A DNA stretch of 64,000 bases from CAZLYF01 sp964586835. Its GTDB lineage: Bacteria; Bacillota; Clostridia; Christensenellales; Aristaeellaceae. This document shows positions 24,968-33,814 of the stretch, one piece after another. A program made the translations under genes and the position numbers. The stretch covers positions 1-64,000 of the forward strand of contig CAZPIC010000002.1 in assembly GCA_964586835.1 (NCBI GenBank). The letters run 5' to 3'. The notes beneath the pieces were generated by a model. The model made no database searches and had not been told where the DNA came from. It was given only the letters and a program-made list of their open reading frames with translations. The stretch's first letter is position 1, and the number at the start of each line of letters is the position of its first letter.

Positions 24968-26076
24968 GCGTCCCCTTCCTGCAAGGCTTCGACCTTCCCG
25001 TCACGTACCTTCAGGACGCAATCGGGGCGCAGGCCCTTCAGGTCGCCCGGGTCCGCACAGGTCAGCAGGGTTTGGATGCCCTTCATCCGGGATAACAGCC
25101 CCGCGCGCCGGCCCGCATCCAGCTCGCTGAGCACATCATCAAGCAACAGAATGGGCATTTCTCCGCTGAATTGCCTGAGAAGATCGATCTGAGCCAGCCT
25201 CAGCGCCAGCGCTGCCGTGCGGGTCTGTCCCTGGGAACCGAAGGCCTTCAGGTCATGTCCCGCCAGCGTAAGCTCCAGGTCGTCCCGGTGCGGACCGGGA
25301 CCGGTCTGTCCCCGGGCAAGGTCCTCCCGCCGCGCTTCGTAAAGGGCCTGGAGCAGTGCTTCTTCAGCGTTCGCCCCCTTACCGGACGCTGTCTTCAGCG
25401 AAATGCACAAGCTCTCGCCCTCCTTGCCGCTGATGTGCAGATAGTGTTCTTCAGCGTGGATGGCGAGCTTTTCCACCGCCCGCCGACGGCCCACCACCAC
25501 GGGTACCCCTGTTTGCGCCAGCTGTTCATCCCAGGCAGAGAGCTGCCGCAGATCACAAGCACCCCGGGACTGTTTTAAAAACGCGTTTCGCTGCCTCAGC
25601 GCAGCCTGATACCGCTGCAGGGCAAAGAAATATCCGGAAGAGCTCTGGCACAGAAGCATATCGATGAAGCGACGGCGCTCCAGAGGTGGCCCCTTGACGA
25701 TCTGCTGGTCTTCCGGAGAAAACATCACACAGGTCAGATGGCCCATTAACTCGCCGATCCGCGCAGCTGTCTTGCCATTGATATAAACCAGCTTCTTTTG
25801 CCGGGGGCGGGAAAACAGCCTAACCCCCGCCTCGTCCGTGCCGCTATCCTTCTTCACTGCGGCATGGACGGCACCGGTTTCGCAGCCGGTACGAACAAGG
25901 TCCCGGTCGCTGATACCACGGTGGCTTCTCCCCAGGCAGCAGACATGGATCGCCTCCAGGATGTTTGTCTTCCCCGCACCGTTTTCCCCTACCAGGGCAG
26001 TGATCCCTGGCGGTGGCAACAGGCGCAAATGGGAGTAGTTGCGAAAATCCTTCAGGCGCAGATGCGTTAGAACCAT
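24964..26076 (-). CDS. recF: DNA replication and repair protein RecF
   Basis: SMC-like ATPase that acts with RecO/RecR on gapped DNA. The 370 residues carry LKDFRNYSHL, Walker A GENGAGKTNILEAIH near 30, FSPEDQQIVKGPPLERRRFID, GPHRDDLELTLAGHD, the signature segment SQGQTRTAALALRLAQ and Walker B ILLLDDVLSELD near 306. RecF is classically encoded next to dnaA-dnaN-gyrB at the origin. Here it is followed upstream by rlmH and an origin-like region, without dnaA or dnaN. Its start overlaps the rlmH stop by 1 bp. Confidence 0.97.
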   Translation of the reverse strand: MVLTHLRLKDFRNYSHLRLLPPPGITALVGENGAGKTNILEAIHVCCLGRSHRGISDRDLVRTGCETGAVHAAVKKDSGTDEAGVRLFSRPRQKKLVYINGKTAARIGELMGHLTCVMFSPEDQQIVKGPPLERRRFIDMLLCQSSSGYFFALQRYQAALRQRNAFLKQSRGACDLRQLSAWDEQLAQTGVPVVVGRRRAVEKLAIHAEEHYLHISGKEGESLCISLKTASGKGANAEEALLQALYEARREDLARGQTGPGPHRDDLELTLAGHDLKAFGSQGQTRTAALALRLAQIDLLRQFSGEMPILLLDDVLSELDAGRRAGLLSRMKGIQTLLTCADPGDLKGLRPDCVLKVRDGKVEALQEGDA

Positions 26077-26552
26077 TATTTATGGTACCTTTCGCCTGCT
26101 GTGATCCTACATGCCCTGTAGATCTGTTCAAGCAATACGATGCGGGCCAGCTGGTGCGGGAAGGTCATCCGGGACAGAGATAGACATCTCTGCGCGCGGG
26201 CTAGCACCGCCTCCCCTATCCCCAAAGAACCGCCGATGACAAACACAAGGCGCCTGTGCTGCTTTCGGAAGTCCTCAAGGAACCGGGCAAACTCTTCGCT
26301 GCTCAGCTGTCTCGCGTCGGGGCAGAGAGCAATGACCACATCCTCAGGATCAATGCGCCGCAGGATCGCGTCAGCTTCCTTCTTCTTCACCAGATCACAC
26401 AGAGCGGTGTTGGGGCGGCGCGGCTCAGGCTCCGCCGGAACCTCAGACAGGGACAGTCTTTCATATCGGGAGATCCTCTTGAGATATTCGTCGGTAGCCT
26501 CCCGCCAGCAGCGCTCCCCTGCGCGTCCGACCGCGATGATGGATATGGGCAT
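26076..26552 (-). CDS. rlmH: 23S rRNA pseudouridine-1915 N3-methyltransferase RlmH
   Basis: SPOUT-family methyltransferase that modifies pseudouridine 1915 of helix 69 in 23S rRNA. The 158 residues begin MPISIIAVGRAGE, include the knot motifs VIALCPDARQLSSEEFARFL and VFVIGGSLGIGEAVLARA, and end with the family's LARIVLLEQIYRACRITAGERYHK type tail, which is essentially complete. A longer frame with 17 extra codons is not conserved. rlmH lies close to the origin in several Bacillota (orfX in Staphylococcus aureus), which fits the next region. Confidence 0.95.
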   Translation of the reverse strand: MPISIIAVGRAGERCWREATDEYLKRISRYERLSLSEVPAEPEPRRPNTALCDLVKKKEADAILRRIDPEDVVIALCPDARQLSSEEFARFLEDFRKQHRRLVFVIGGSLGIGEAVLARAQRCLSLSRMTFPHQLARIVLLEQIYRACRITAGERYHK

Positions 26553-26603
26553 CTCCTCACTCGCCTCCCGCTGCCTTGAATCTCTCTGGATGTCCCCTGC
26601 CAT

Positions 26604-27100
26604 CTGCGTACCCTCGGACAGCAGCTACAGGAAGTATATTCAGCTTGAGGGCTGCCGACAAGCAGCGTGGGGAGGACAGCAGCTTTATCCACATCCCCAA
26701 ATGTATAAATATACATGTTACATCATAATAATCCATTCTTTTATTCGCCTGAACAGCGAATTCAAGGGTTTTCCACCCTCAATGTCTCCCTTCCTCTGCC
26801 AGCTTGAATGCCATTGCCTGCATATCATACATCTGGCCTGACAGAGCTTGCTGTCCACATTTTCCACAGGTTTTTCCACAGTCGAGAGGGTCCCGCTGAC
26901 CTCAAAGCCCTATCCGGCCGCCTGTTCTGTGGATAACCTCTGCACTCATCCCGGATCATCCACAGGCCAATTTAGAGTTTCATCCCCCTTGCTGTCCACA
27001 CGAACACGCTTTCTATCCGGGTTTGAATCTATTCAGAAATGATGGTTTTATGCAGGGAAGCAACCAGTCCTCTGTGCTCACATAGAGGCCCGGCAGCGAA
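26604..27100. other. Candidate chromosomal replication origin (oriC)
   Basis: A ~500-bp gap without genes between rlmH and ugpC. It contains perfect DnaA boxes TTATCCACA at 26685-26693 (plus) and 26928-26936 (minus), and near matches TTTTCCACA at 26860-26868 and 26872-26880, TCATCCACA at 26956-26964, and CTGTCCACA at 26851-26859 and 26992-27000. Next to the first box is a clearly AT-rich stretch (26700-26765) in a GC-rich genome, starting with the inverted repeat ATGTATA-AA-TATACAT (26701-26716); it could be the unwinding element. RecF, RlmH and gyrase-type genes flank it. dnaA and dnaN are not seen, and a DnaA-bound regulatory region other than oriC is possible. Confidence 0.72.
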
Positions 27101-27129
27101 TAAAAAAGCCGCCGCAGGCAAGCGGCGGC
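27101..27129 (-). terminator. Rho-independent terminator of ugpC
   Basis: On the minus strand, an 8-bp perfect GC stem (GCCGCCGC with GCGGCGGC, 6-nt loop) is followed by TTTTTTA. It stops ugpC transcription before the origin-like region. Confidence 0.88.
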
Positions 27130-27145
27130 CAATAGCTTGGATGGG

Positions 27146-28267
27146 TCAGCGGTTGAGCAGCGTCTCTTCGGTCTCATTATCAAAGAAGTGAAGCCGCGTT
27201 GTGTCAAAGGTGACGATGGTATCGTCCCCTGTGCGCGTCCGCGTACGCGGGTCGACGCGGGCAATGATGCTTTCGTCCTTGCCGGAGGTGGAAAAGTACA
27301 GGTAGGTTTCCGAACCCATCAGCTCCGTCACCTCGATATGAACCTTGACCGCGGTGTCGTGGCTTGCAGCGACCTTCTCCGTGCTGTCGCTGATGTTCTC
27401 AGGCCGGATGCCCATAGTGACCTCCTGGCCCACATGGCTTTCATCTTTGAACCTGCGGACAATGGCGTCGGGGACATGAATCTTGTTGTCGCCAAAGAGC
27501 GCATAAATTTTCCCGCCTTCACTGACAAGCCGCACATTGAAAAAGTTCATTTGGGGGCTACCGATGAACCCGGCAACGAACTTGTTGTATGGATAGTCGT
27601 AGTTGTTCTGAGGCGTGTCTACCTGCTGGATGAAGCCGTCCTTCATGATGACAATGCGTGAGCCCATGGTCATCGCTTCCGTCTGGTCATGGGTGACATA
27701 GATGAAGGTGGTCTGCAGGCGCTGATGGAGTTTGGTGATCTCCGTGCGCATGGCAACGCGAAGCTTCGCGTCCAGGTTAGATAGCGGTTCGTCCATCAGA
27801 AAGACCTTTGGCTCCCGCACGATCGCACGCCCGAGCGCGACGCGCTGGCGCTGCCCGCCGGACAGTGCCTTAGGTTTGCGGTTGAGCAGATATTCGATGT
27901 CGAGGATTCTGGCTGCAGACTCCACCCGGCGCCGGATTTCATCCTTGGGCGTCTTGCGCAGCTTCAGACCAAAGGCCATATTGTCGTAGACCGTCATGTG
28001 AGGGTAGAGCGCGTAGTTCTGGAATACCATGGCGATGTCCCGGTCCTTAGGCGCCACATCGTTGACCAGCTTGTCTCCGATGTAAAGCTCTCCGTCCGTG
28101 ATCTCCTCTAGCCCGGCGACCATCCGCAGCGTAGTGGATTTTCCGCAGCCCGAGGGCCCCACCAGGACAACGAATTCCTTGTCCTCAATATCCAGCGAGA
28201 AATCGCTCACCGCGGTCACGCCGCCGGGATAGACCTTGTACATACGCTGAAGGGATACGCTTGACAT
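27146..28267 (-). CDS. ugpC: Sugar ABC transporter ATPase, UgpC/MsmX/MalK family
   Basis: Cytoplasmic ATPase of the CUT1 carbohydrate importers; members of this family are often shared by several sugar systems. The 373 residues show Walker A GPSGCGKSTT, Q-loop FQNYALYPHMTV, signature LSGGQRQRVALGRAIVREP, Walker B VFLMDEPLSNLDAKLR, and the C-terminal TOBE/regulatory domain (TMGIRPENI). The start has AAAGGAGG eight bases upstream; a longer frame is not supported. It stands alone between its promoter and terminator, which fits a multi-purpose ATPase. A permease lacking a local ATPase is seen at the right end of this window and could be a client. Confidence 0.92.
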   Translation of the reverse strand: MSSVSLQRMYKVYPGGVTAVSDFSLDIEDKEFVVLVGPSGCGKSTTLRMVAGLEEITDGELYIGDKLVNDVAPKDRDIAMVFQNYALYPHMTVYDNMAFGLKLRKTPKDEIRRRVESAARILDIEYLLNRKPKALSGGQRQRVALGRAIVREPKVFLMDEPLSNLDAKLRVAMRTEITKLHQRLQTTFIYVTHDQTEAMTMGSRIVIMKDGFIQQVDTPQNNYDYPYNKFVAGFIGSPQMNFFNVRLVSEGGKIYALFGDNKIHVPDAIVRRFKDESHVGQEVTMGIRPENISDSTEKVAASHDTAVKVHIEVTELMGSETYLYFSTSGKDESIIARVDPRTRTRTGDDTIVTFDTTRLHFFDNETEETLLNR

Positions 28268-28335
28268 ACGACAGCCTCCTTTGGGGCAGCCCGGATCCCT
28301 GAGGGCAGAGGTTCCGAGCCGCTTCGATTGACTGA

Positions 28336-28344
28336 AGTATACCA
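28336..28344 (-). promoter_or_regulatory. Extended -10 promoter of ugpC
   Basis: The minus strand reads TGGTATACT, a TGn extension plus TATACT, about 65 bp before the ugpC ATG. No good -35 box lies 17 bp upstream, which is common for extended -10 promoters. Confidence 0.5.
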
Positions 28345-28423
28345 TAGTTTGCTTCAGGCGCCTATTGAGTCAATGCACCAAAGTTCTTGGGTCCTGTTTG
28401 TGCACATCAGCAGTCCTTGCTGT

Positions 28424-28452
28424 TTTACAGGCCATTTTCGCTATGCTATATT
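28424..28452 (+). promoter_or_regulatory. Sigma-A promoter of the gyrB/parE-gyrA/parC operon
   Basis: TTTACA and TATATT are separated by exactly 17 bp, about 55 bp before the AAGGAGG and ATG of the topoisomerase B subunit. It diverges from the ugpC promoter 80 bp away. Confidence 0.7.
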
Positions 28453-28506
28453 TGGGTCCCGGGGCAGGCCCAGCCGCCGCGCTTCGGAAAGACAAGGAGG
28501 GCCGTG

Positions 28507-30507
28507 ATGTCCCAATCGTATACCTCGGGCAGCCTGCAGGTGCTCGAAGGCCTTGATGCGGTCAGGATGCGCCCTGGCATGTACATCGGTTCCACAGGCC
28601 AGCGCGGACTGCATCATCTGTTATGGGAAATCGTAGACAATGCGGTGGACGAGGCTGCCAATGGCTTCGCTGACCTGATCTCCGTCACGCTCAACAAGGA
28701 CGGGTCCTGCAGCGTATGGGACAACGGACGGGGAGTCCCGGTCGACCCGCACCCCACCCTTGGCATCCCCGGCATTGAGATCGTATACACCAAGCTTCAT
28801 GCAGGGGGCAAGTTTGACGGACGCAGCTATGGCTATTCCGGCGGCCTCCACGGTGTCGGAGCTTCCGTGGTCAACGCTCTGTCCAGCTGGATGACGGTGG
28901 ACAGTTTCCGTGACTGGACACACTGGCGGATGCGTTTTGAAAGCGTGTACGACAAAAAGGAAAAAAAAGTCCTGCCCGGCCACCCGGTGTCGGGTCTCGA
29001 GCGCGTAGGCAATACGCGAAAGCGCGGCACCCTCGTGTGCTTTCTGCCGGACGACAGCGTTTTTGAGGATCCCCGGTTCAACGCGGAGCTCATTTCCCGC
29101 CGGCTCAGAGAACTTGCCTACCTCGTGGGTGGGGTGCGCATCACCTTCACCGACGCCAGGGAAGCCACACAGGAAAACCAGGTTCGCGAGTTTCTGTATG
29201 AAGGCGGGATTTCTGACTATGTCGGCTACCTGACAAAGGACAAGTCCCCCCTCCATCAGGAGCCCGTCTTTTTCGAGGGCGAAAAGGACGGCATTTTCCT
29301 GTCTGCTGCCATGCGGTACACGGACGCCTACACAGAGTCCATCTTCTCCTACGCCAACAACGTGCCCACGCCGGAAGGGGGAACGCACGAAGCAGGGTTT
29401 AAGGCAGCGCTTACAAAGATGCTGAACGACTATGGAAGGAAGCTCGGAATCCTCAAGGAAAAAGACGCGTCCCTGACTGGGGAGGATGTGCGCGAAGGTC
29501 TGACCGCGGTGGTCTCCATCAAGCTCAGCCACCCGCAGTTTGAAGGGCAGACAAAGGGGCGCCTTGGCAACAGCGAAGTCCGCCCCGCTGTCGAATCCAT
29601 AGCCTCCCTTCAGCTGAGCAACTTTCTTGAGGACCTCCGAAACGCAGACACGGTACAGCGCGTCCTCGAAAAATCCATGCGGGCTGCCAGGGTTCGGGAG
29701 GCGGCGCGCAAGGCGCGTGAAGTGGCTCGCGCGAAAAGTGGGCTGGAAGCCGCACCCCTTGTAGGAAAATTGTCCAGCTGTTCAGGCCGCAACCCCATCG
29801 AAAATGAGCTGCTGATTGTGGAGGGAGACAGCGCGGGTGGCAGTGCGAAACAGGGGCGCGACAGACGGTTTCAGGCGGTGCTTCCTCTGCGGGGCAAACC
29901 CCTCAATGTGGAGAAGAAGCGCCTGGACCAAGTCCTTGGCAACGAGGAGTTCCGCGCCATCATCACCGCTCTGGGCACAGGCATCGACGAGGACTTCCAG
30001 CTCTCTCAGCTTAGGTACCACAAGGTCATCATCCTTTCCGATGCCGATCAGGATGGCGCACATATCAGGGCCATCCTGCTGACCTTCTTTTTCCGCTATA
30101 TGCGCGACCTTATCCTGCAAGGGCATGTCTATATCGGCATGCCCCCCCTTTACCAGGTCAGATCTGGCCATTCCGTCCGGTACGCCTATGACGACAGAGG
30201 CCTGAGAGCCCTGACCACAACGCGCAAGCAGCACACCGTGCAGCGTTACAAAGGGCTCGGCGAGATGAACCCCGAACAGCTGTGGGAAACGACCATGGAC
30301 CCGGCACGGCGCAGGCTGCTTCAAGTCACGTTGGAAGACTGCGCCGAAGCGGAGCGGATCATCACCATCCTCATGGGGGATAAGGTCGAGCCCAGGAGGG
30401 AGTACATCACAGCTTTCGCGGACTTTAACAGGCCGGATGCCTTCATCCCTTCGGAACAGGTGCCTGAGTCCCGGCCTTCCGCCACAACCCGGGCCCAGGA
30501 GGGATAG
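28507..30507 (+). CDS. Type IIA DNA topoisomerase subunit B (GyrB/ParE)
   Basis: ATPase and Toprim subunit of gyrase or topoisomerase IV. The 666 residues show the GHKL ATPase motifs VDNAVDEAANGF, DNGRGVPVD and GYSGGLHGVGASVVNALS, the lysine-loop region, the Toprim motifs EGDSAGGSAKQGRDR near 440 and ILSDADQDGAHI near 515, and the C-terminal YKGLGEMNPEQLWETTMDP. The ATG with AAGGAGG seven bases upstream is used; an earlier frame start lies before the promoter and is rejected. The A subunit follows after 2 bp. GyrB and ParE are hard to separate here: 666 residues fits both, and features of both are present. Its neighbour lacks a standard GyrA box, which favours ParE, while the origin-side location favours GyrB. 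Confidence 0.93.
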   Translation: MSQSYTSGSLQVLEGLDAVRMRPGMYIGSTGQRGLHHLLWEIVDNAVDEAANGFADLISVTLNKDGSCSVWDNGRGVPVDPHPTLGIPGIEIVYTKLHAGGKFDGRSYGYSGGLHGVGASVVNALSSWMTVDSFRDWTHWRMRFESVYDKKEKKVLPGHPVSGLERVGNTRKRGTLVCFLPDDSVFEDPRFNAELISRRLRELAYLVGGVRITFTDAREATQENQVREFLYEGGISDYVGYLTKDKSPLHQEPVFFEGEKDGIFLSAAMRYTDAYTESIFSYANNVPTPEGGTHEAGFKAALTKMLNDYGRKLGILKEKDASLTGEDVREGLTAVVSIKLSHPQFEGQTKGRLGNSEVRPAVESIASLQLSNFLEDLRNADTVQRVLEKSMRAARVREAARKAREVARAKSGLEAAPLVGKLSSCSGRNPIENELLIVEGDSAGGSAKQGRDRRFQAVLPLRGKPLNVEKKRLDQVLGNEEFRAIITALGTGIDEDFQLSQLRYHKVIILSDADQDGAHIRAILLTFFFRYMRDLILQGHVYIGMPPLYQVRSGHSVRYAYDDRGLRALTTTRKQHTVQRYKGLGEMNPEQLWETTMDPARRRLLQVTLEDCAEAERIITILMGDKVEPRREYITAFADFNRPDAFIPSEQVPESRPSATTRAQEG

Positions 30508-30509
30508 TC

Positions 30510-32945
30510 ATGCCAAAGGAACCAGTCGTCCATGAAGCGCCGGGCGTCGTGCAGGAATCTTTGGGGAACATCATCCACAACAGCATGCTCCCCTATGCCG
30601 AATACGTCATCCTAGAGCGCGCGCTGCCAAGGGTGGAGGATGGGCTGAAGCCTGTACAGCGGCGGCTTCTGTATGCCATGCACGAGCTGGGGCTCAGCCC
30701 GGATAAGCCACATCGAAAAAGCGCGCGCATTGTGGGGGACTGCCTGGGCAAGTACCACCCGCACGGCGACACTTCTGTCTACGATGCCCTCGTGCGCTTG
30801 GCCCAGCCCTTCTCGATGCGTGGCCTGCTTGCGGACGGCCATGGCAACTTCGGTTCCATCGATGGGGACAGCGCGGCTGCCATGAGGTACACAGAAGCGC
30901 GTCTGGCACCGCTTGCCGTGGAAATGCTGCGGGACATCCACAAGGATACCGTCCCGTTCCGGCTTAATTTTGACGATACCCTGCATGAGCCAGAGCTTCT
31001 TCCCGCGCGGTATCCCAACCTCCTGGTCAATGGCGCCTCGGGTATCGCTGTAGGCCTGGCCACCAACATCCCTCCGCACAACCTTCGAGAAACCATCCAG
31101 GCTGTCCTCCTCCTGATGGACAAGCCGGATGCCTCGCTTGAAGAGCTGATGCAGGTCCTTCCGGCACCTGATTTTCCCACAGGAGGCGTACTCCTGAACA
31201 CGCCTGAAATCAGAACCGCCTATGAGACAGGCCGGGGCAGGCTAACGCTCCGCGCGAAGATTACCGTTGAGCCCGGGCGTGCGGGGCGCAGTCTCCTGTG
31301 CATCCATGAGGTACCTTATCAGGTCAACAAGGCGCTGATGCTCGAACGCATCCTCCGCCTGACGGAGGAAAAAAAGGCAGCCCTTGGCTGCATCGTGGAC
31401 ATCCGAGACGAGTCGGATCGTTCGGGCATGCGTGCAGTCATTGAGCTGAAGCGGGACGCGGACCCCGATGCCGTGCTCAGCCACCTGTACAGGTATTCCG
31501 ACCTACAGGTCACCTTTGGCGTCAACATGGTCGCCATCCTGGAGGGCAAGCCCGTCCTGATGGGTTTGACGGATCTTCTCAAAGGCTATATTGCCCATCA
31601 GAAAAAGGTCGTTTCCGGGCGAACGCGCTATGACCTTGACCAGGCGTTGGCGCGAGCGCATGTCTTAAAGGGTCTCATGACAGCCGTTGATCATCTGGAC
31701 GAGGTGCTTGAACTGATTCGCCGCTCCTCTTCACCCAAGGAAGCGAAGGAAGGGCTGATCCGACGTTTTGGGTTTTCGGACATCCAGGCGCAAGCCATCC
31801 TCGACATGCGCCTGCAACGACTGACGGGGCTTGAAATCCTCGCGCTGAGACAGGAACTGACCGATACCGAATCGCTCATCGCAAACCTTGGAGCGATCCT
31901 GAACAGCGAGAAAAAGCTCCTTCGTGTCATCCGCGACGAGCTTACAAAGATCGCCAACGCTTACGGGGATAGCCGTCGCACAGCTGTCGTCAGGGAAGAC
32001 GAAGCCCTCGAGGCGCTTCCCATCGACGACACGCCCGTACCGGAGGACGCGGTCGTTTTCTTGACGCGGGGTGGACAGTTCAGAAGAATGCATCCCCGGA
32101 TCTTTGAGAAGCTGGAGGCGGCTACCGACGCCTCCGCCATGCCGCGCTTTCTCCTGAAAACACGGACCGACCATGAGCTGCTCCTGTTCACCACCGCAGG
32201 GCAGTGCTATGTCCTCCCTGTGGCACAGCTTGAGGACTCCGTCAGGCCCAGAGACAGAGGGATTTCCCTGTCCGGAGTGCTCAGCGGCCTCGGGCAGGAT
32301 GAGTGCCCGGTCGCTATGCTCGAGCTTGATCCCAGCTCTCGGGACACCCTGGAAGACATCGTCTTTTTCACGGCTATGGGTACGGTCAAGCGTAGCGCAG
32401 CCTCGGAATACGCGGTCAGAAGGGCAAAGTTCGCGGCGCTCAAGCTCAGGGAGGGCGACAGCCTAGTGGGGGCCTGCTTTGCAGATGCCCGCTCGGACCT
32501 TGGCTGTCTGTCCGAGGACGGTTTGTTCATCCGCTTCACGCTTGACCAGGTCCCACGAAGCGGGCGCGGCGCCATTGGCGTGCGCGCCATGAAGTTGCGT
32601 CAGGGAAGCTGTCTGCTCTGGGGCGGAACGCTGAAGGATGACGATCAGATCCTCCTCTTCAGCGACCGCGGCTACGGCAAGCGGATCCCGGGCACTTTGC
32701 TTGACGCACAGGCGCGCGGCGGCAAAGGCATCCGCGTGTTCAGGTTTAACAAAAACCACAGCAACGGCTCAAAGATCGCCGCTGCGGCGCGCCTGCACGA
32801 GTCCGGCTCTTTCTTCCTGTTGCAGGCAGGCGGACAGCTCACGCCCTTCCTGTCAGAGGAGGTGGCTTTCCAGTCCCCCGCCGACAGGGGCAAGCCCTAC
32901 CTGATCGCACTGCTGGACGACGTTGTTACGGATATCCTCCTTTAG
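30510..32945 (+). CDS. Type IIA DNA topoisomerase subunit A (GyrA/ParC)
   Basis: DNA-cleaving subunit, 811 residues. The quinolone-resistance region HPHGDTSVYDALVRLAQPFS, the active-site tyrosine in AMRYTEARL near residue 126, the tower region IPPHNLRETIQAVL and QAILDMRLQRLTGLE are well kept. The C-terminal six-bladed wrapping domain is seen as repeats. The first blade (VVFLTRGGQFRRMHPRIFE) lacks the GyrA box that gyrase needs for negative supercoiling, while the fifth blade has QARGGKG near 733. That suggests a topoisomerase IV-like or weakly supercoiling enzyme, but the breakage core is rather GyrA-like. A Shine-Dalgarno AGGAGGGATAG precedes the ATG. Confidence 0.93.
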   Translation: MPKEPVVHEAPGVVQESLGNIIHNSMLPYAEYVILERALPRVEDGLKPVQRRLLYAMHELGLSPDKPHRKSARIVGDCLGKYHPHGDTSVYDALVRLAQPFSMRGLLADGHGNFGSIDGDSAAAMRYTEARLAPLAVEMLRDIHKDTVPFRLNFDDTLHEPELLPARYPNLLVNGASGIAVGLATNIPPHNLRETIQAVLLLMDKPDASLEELMQVLPAPDFPTGGVLLNTPEIRTAYETGRGRLTLRAKITVEPGRAGRSLLCIHEVPYQVNKALMLERILRLTEEKKAALGCIVDIRDESDRSGMRAVIELKRDADPDAVLSHLYRYSDLQVTFGVNMVAILEGKPVLMGLTDLLKGYIAHQKKVVSGRTRYDLDQALARAHVLKGLMTAVDHLDEVLELIRRSSSPKEAKEGLIRRFGFSDIQAQAILDMRLQRLTGLEILALRQELTDTESLIANLGAILNSEKKLLRVIRDELTKIANAYGDSRRTAVVREDEALEALPIDDTPVPEDAVVFLTRGGQFRRMHPRIFEKLEAATDASAMPRFLLKTRTDHELLLFTTAGQCYVLPVAQLEDSVRPRDRGISLSGVLSGLGQDECPVAMLELDPSSRDTLEDIVFFTAMGTVKRSAASEYAVRRAKFAALKLREGDSLVGACFADARSDLGCLSEDGLFIRFTLDQVPRSGRGAIGVRAMKLRQGSCLLWGGTLKDDDQILLFSDRGYGKRIPGTLLDAQARGGKGIRVFRFNKNHSNGSKIAAAARLHESGSFFLLQAGGQLTPFLSEEVAFQSPADRGKPYLIALLDDVVTDILL

Positions 32946-33031
32946 TTGGCCACGCTGCACAGCGGTCCTCAAGCGCAGCATGAATGTCGACGCGCTTCAG
33001 CCAACTCCTTCACCCGAAGAAAGGAAGGCCT

Positions 33032-33748
33032 ATGGTCACTATCGGCATCGGCGCCAGTTGGGACGCTGACAAGGCCAGGATCAGCATGCCGGACGACTAT
33101 GTCCGGGCAGTCCTCCGCGCAGGCGCCCTGCCCCTGCTGTTCCCACTGACAGACCGTGAAAGGGTTTGGGATGCCATGGTCCACAGCGTGGATGGCGTCA
33201 TTTTCCCTGGCGGCGAAGACATCGATCCCTCTGCCTTTGGCGAGGACACACTCCCCTGCTGTGGCAGGATCATCCCTGAGCTTGACAGACAAGAGATGTA
33301 CACGCTGGCCAGGATCATGGACGCAAAGAAGCCCTTTTTGGCTATCTGCCGCGGCGTGCAGGTGCTAAACGTATACATGGGCGGCAGCCTGTACCAGGAT
33401 ATCGCCGAGCAGTATCCTACCCCGATCGACCATGCCCGGTTTCACACGCGTGCGGAGGTCGCCCATACCGTCTCGCTTTGCCGGGACTCGCTGATGCACC
33501 GATTGTCAGGCGCTGAGGCCTTGGGCGTCAACAGCCGCCACCACCAAGCCATCAAGGAGCTGGGCAGGGGGCTTGTCCCAAGCGCACGATCCTCTGATGG
33601 CCTCGTGGAAGGGGTGGAGTTTGCAAACGGCTATCCTGGCCTGGGCGTCCAATGGCATCCCGAGTCCATGGCAGAGCAGACGCCCGCTGCGCAAGCCCTG
33701 TTTGATTGGCTGGTCAGCGAGGCGGGCGCAAGGCGGAATCAGCCCTGA
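33032..33748 (+). CDS. Gamma-glutamyl-gamma-aminobutyrate hydrolase-type amidotransferase (peptidase C26)
   Basis: Class-I glutamine amidotransferase-like hydrolase of the PuuD family, 238 residues. The family motifs are present: VDGVIFPGGEDIDPSAFGE, the nucleophile elbow FLAICRGVQVLNVYMGGSLYQD with the cysteine, NSRHHQAIK, and GVQWHPESM with the catalytic histidine and glutamate. The start has GAAAGGAAGG six bases upstream. It is downstream of the topoisomerase genes, separated by 86 bp, and ends before a terminator. The substrate is unknown; gamma-glutamyl peptides or putrescine derivatives are usual for the family. Confidence 0.88.
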   Translation: MVTIGIGASWDADKARISMPDDYVRAVLRAGALPLLFPLTDRERVWDAMVHSVDGVIFPGGEDIDPSAFGEDTLPCCGRIIPELDRQEMYTLARIMDAKKPFLAICRGVQVLNVYMGGSLYQDIAEQYPTPIDHARFHTRAEVAHTVSLCRDSLMHRLSGAEALGVNSRHHQAIKELGRGLVPSARSSDGLVEGVEFANGYPGLGVQWHPESMAEQTPAAQALFDWLVSEAGARRNQP

Positions 33749-33777
33749 AGCGGGGTTTTGGAGCGCACTAACACAGC

Positions 33778-33800
33778 GCCGGGCCCGCAGGCCCGGCTTT
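33778..33800. terminator. Bidirectional terminator between convergent genes
   Basis: GCCGGGCC and GGCCCGGC form an 8-bp perfect stem with a CGCA loop, followed by TTT on the plus strand. It stands between the amidotransferase-type gene and the oppositely oriented SIMPL gene. The short U-run makes the plus-strand function the more likely one. Confidence 0.65.
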
Positions 33801-33814
33801 CCTGTCGTTCCGGC

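Noticed and set aside
26604..27145. Attachment site of a mobile element near rlmH (as in SCCmec)
   Set aside because: The rlmH 3-prime end is intact and faces away; no recombinase or repeat of the gene end is seen.
28387..28506. A longer N-terminus for the topoisomerase B subunit
   Set aside because: The extra codons overlap a clear promoter and lack conservation; the ATG at 28507 has an AAGGAGG.
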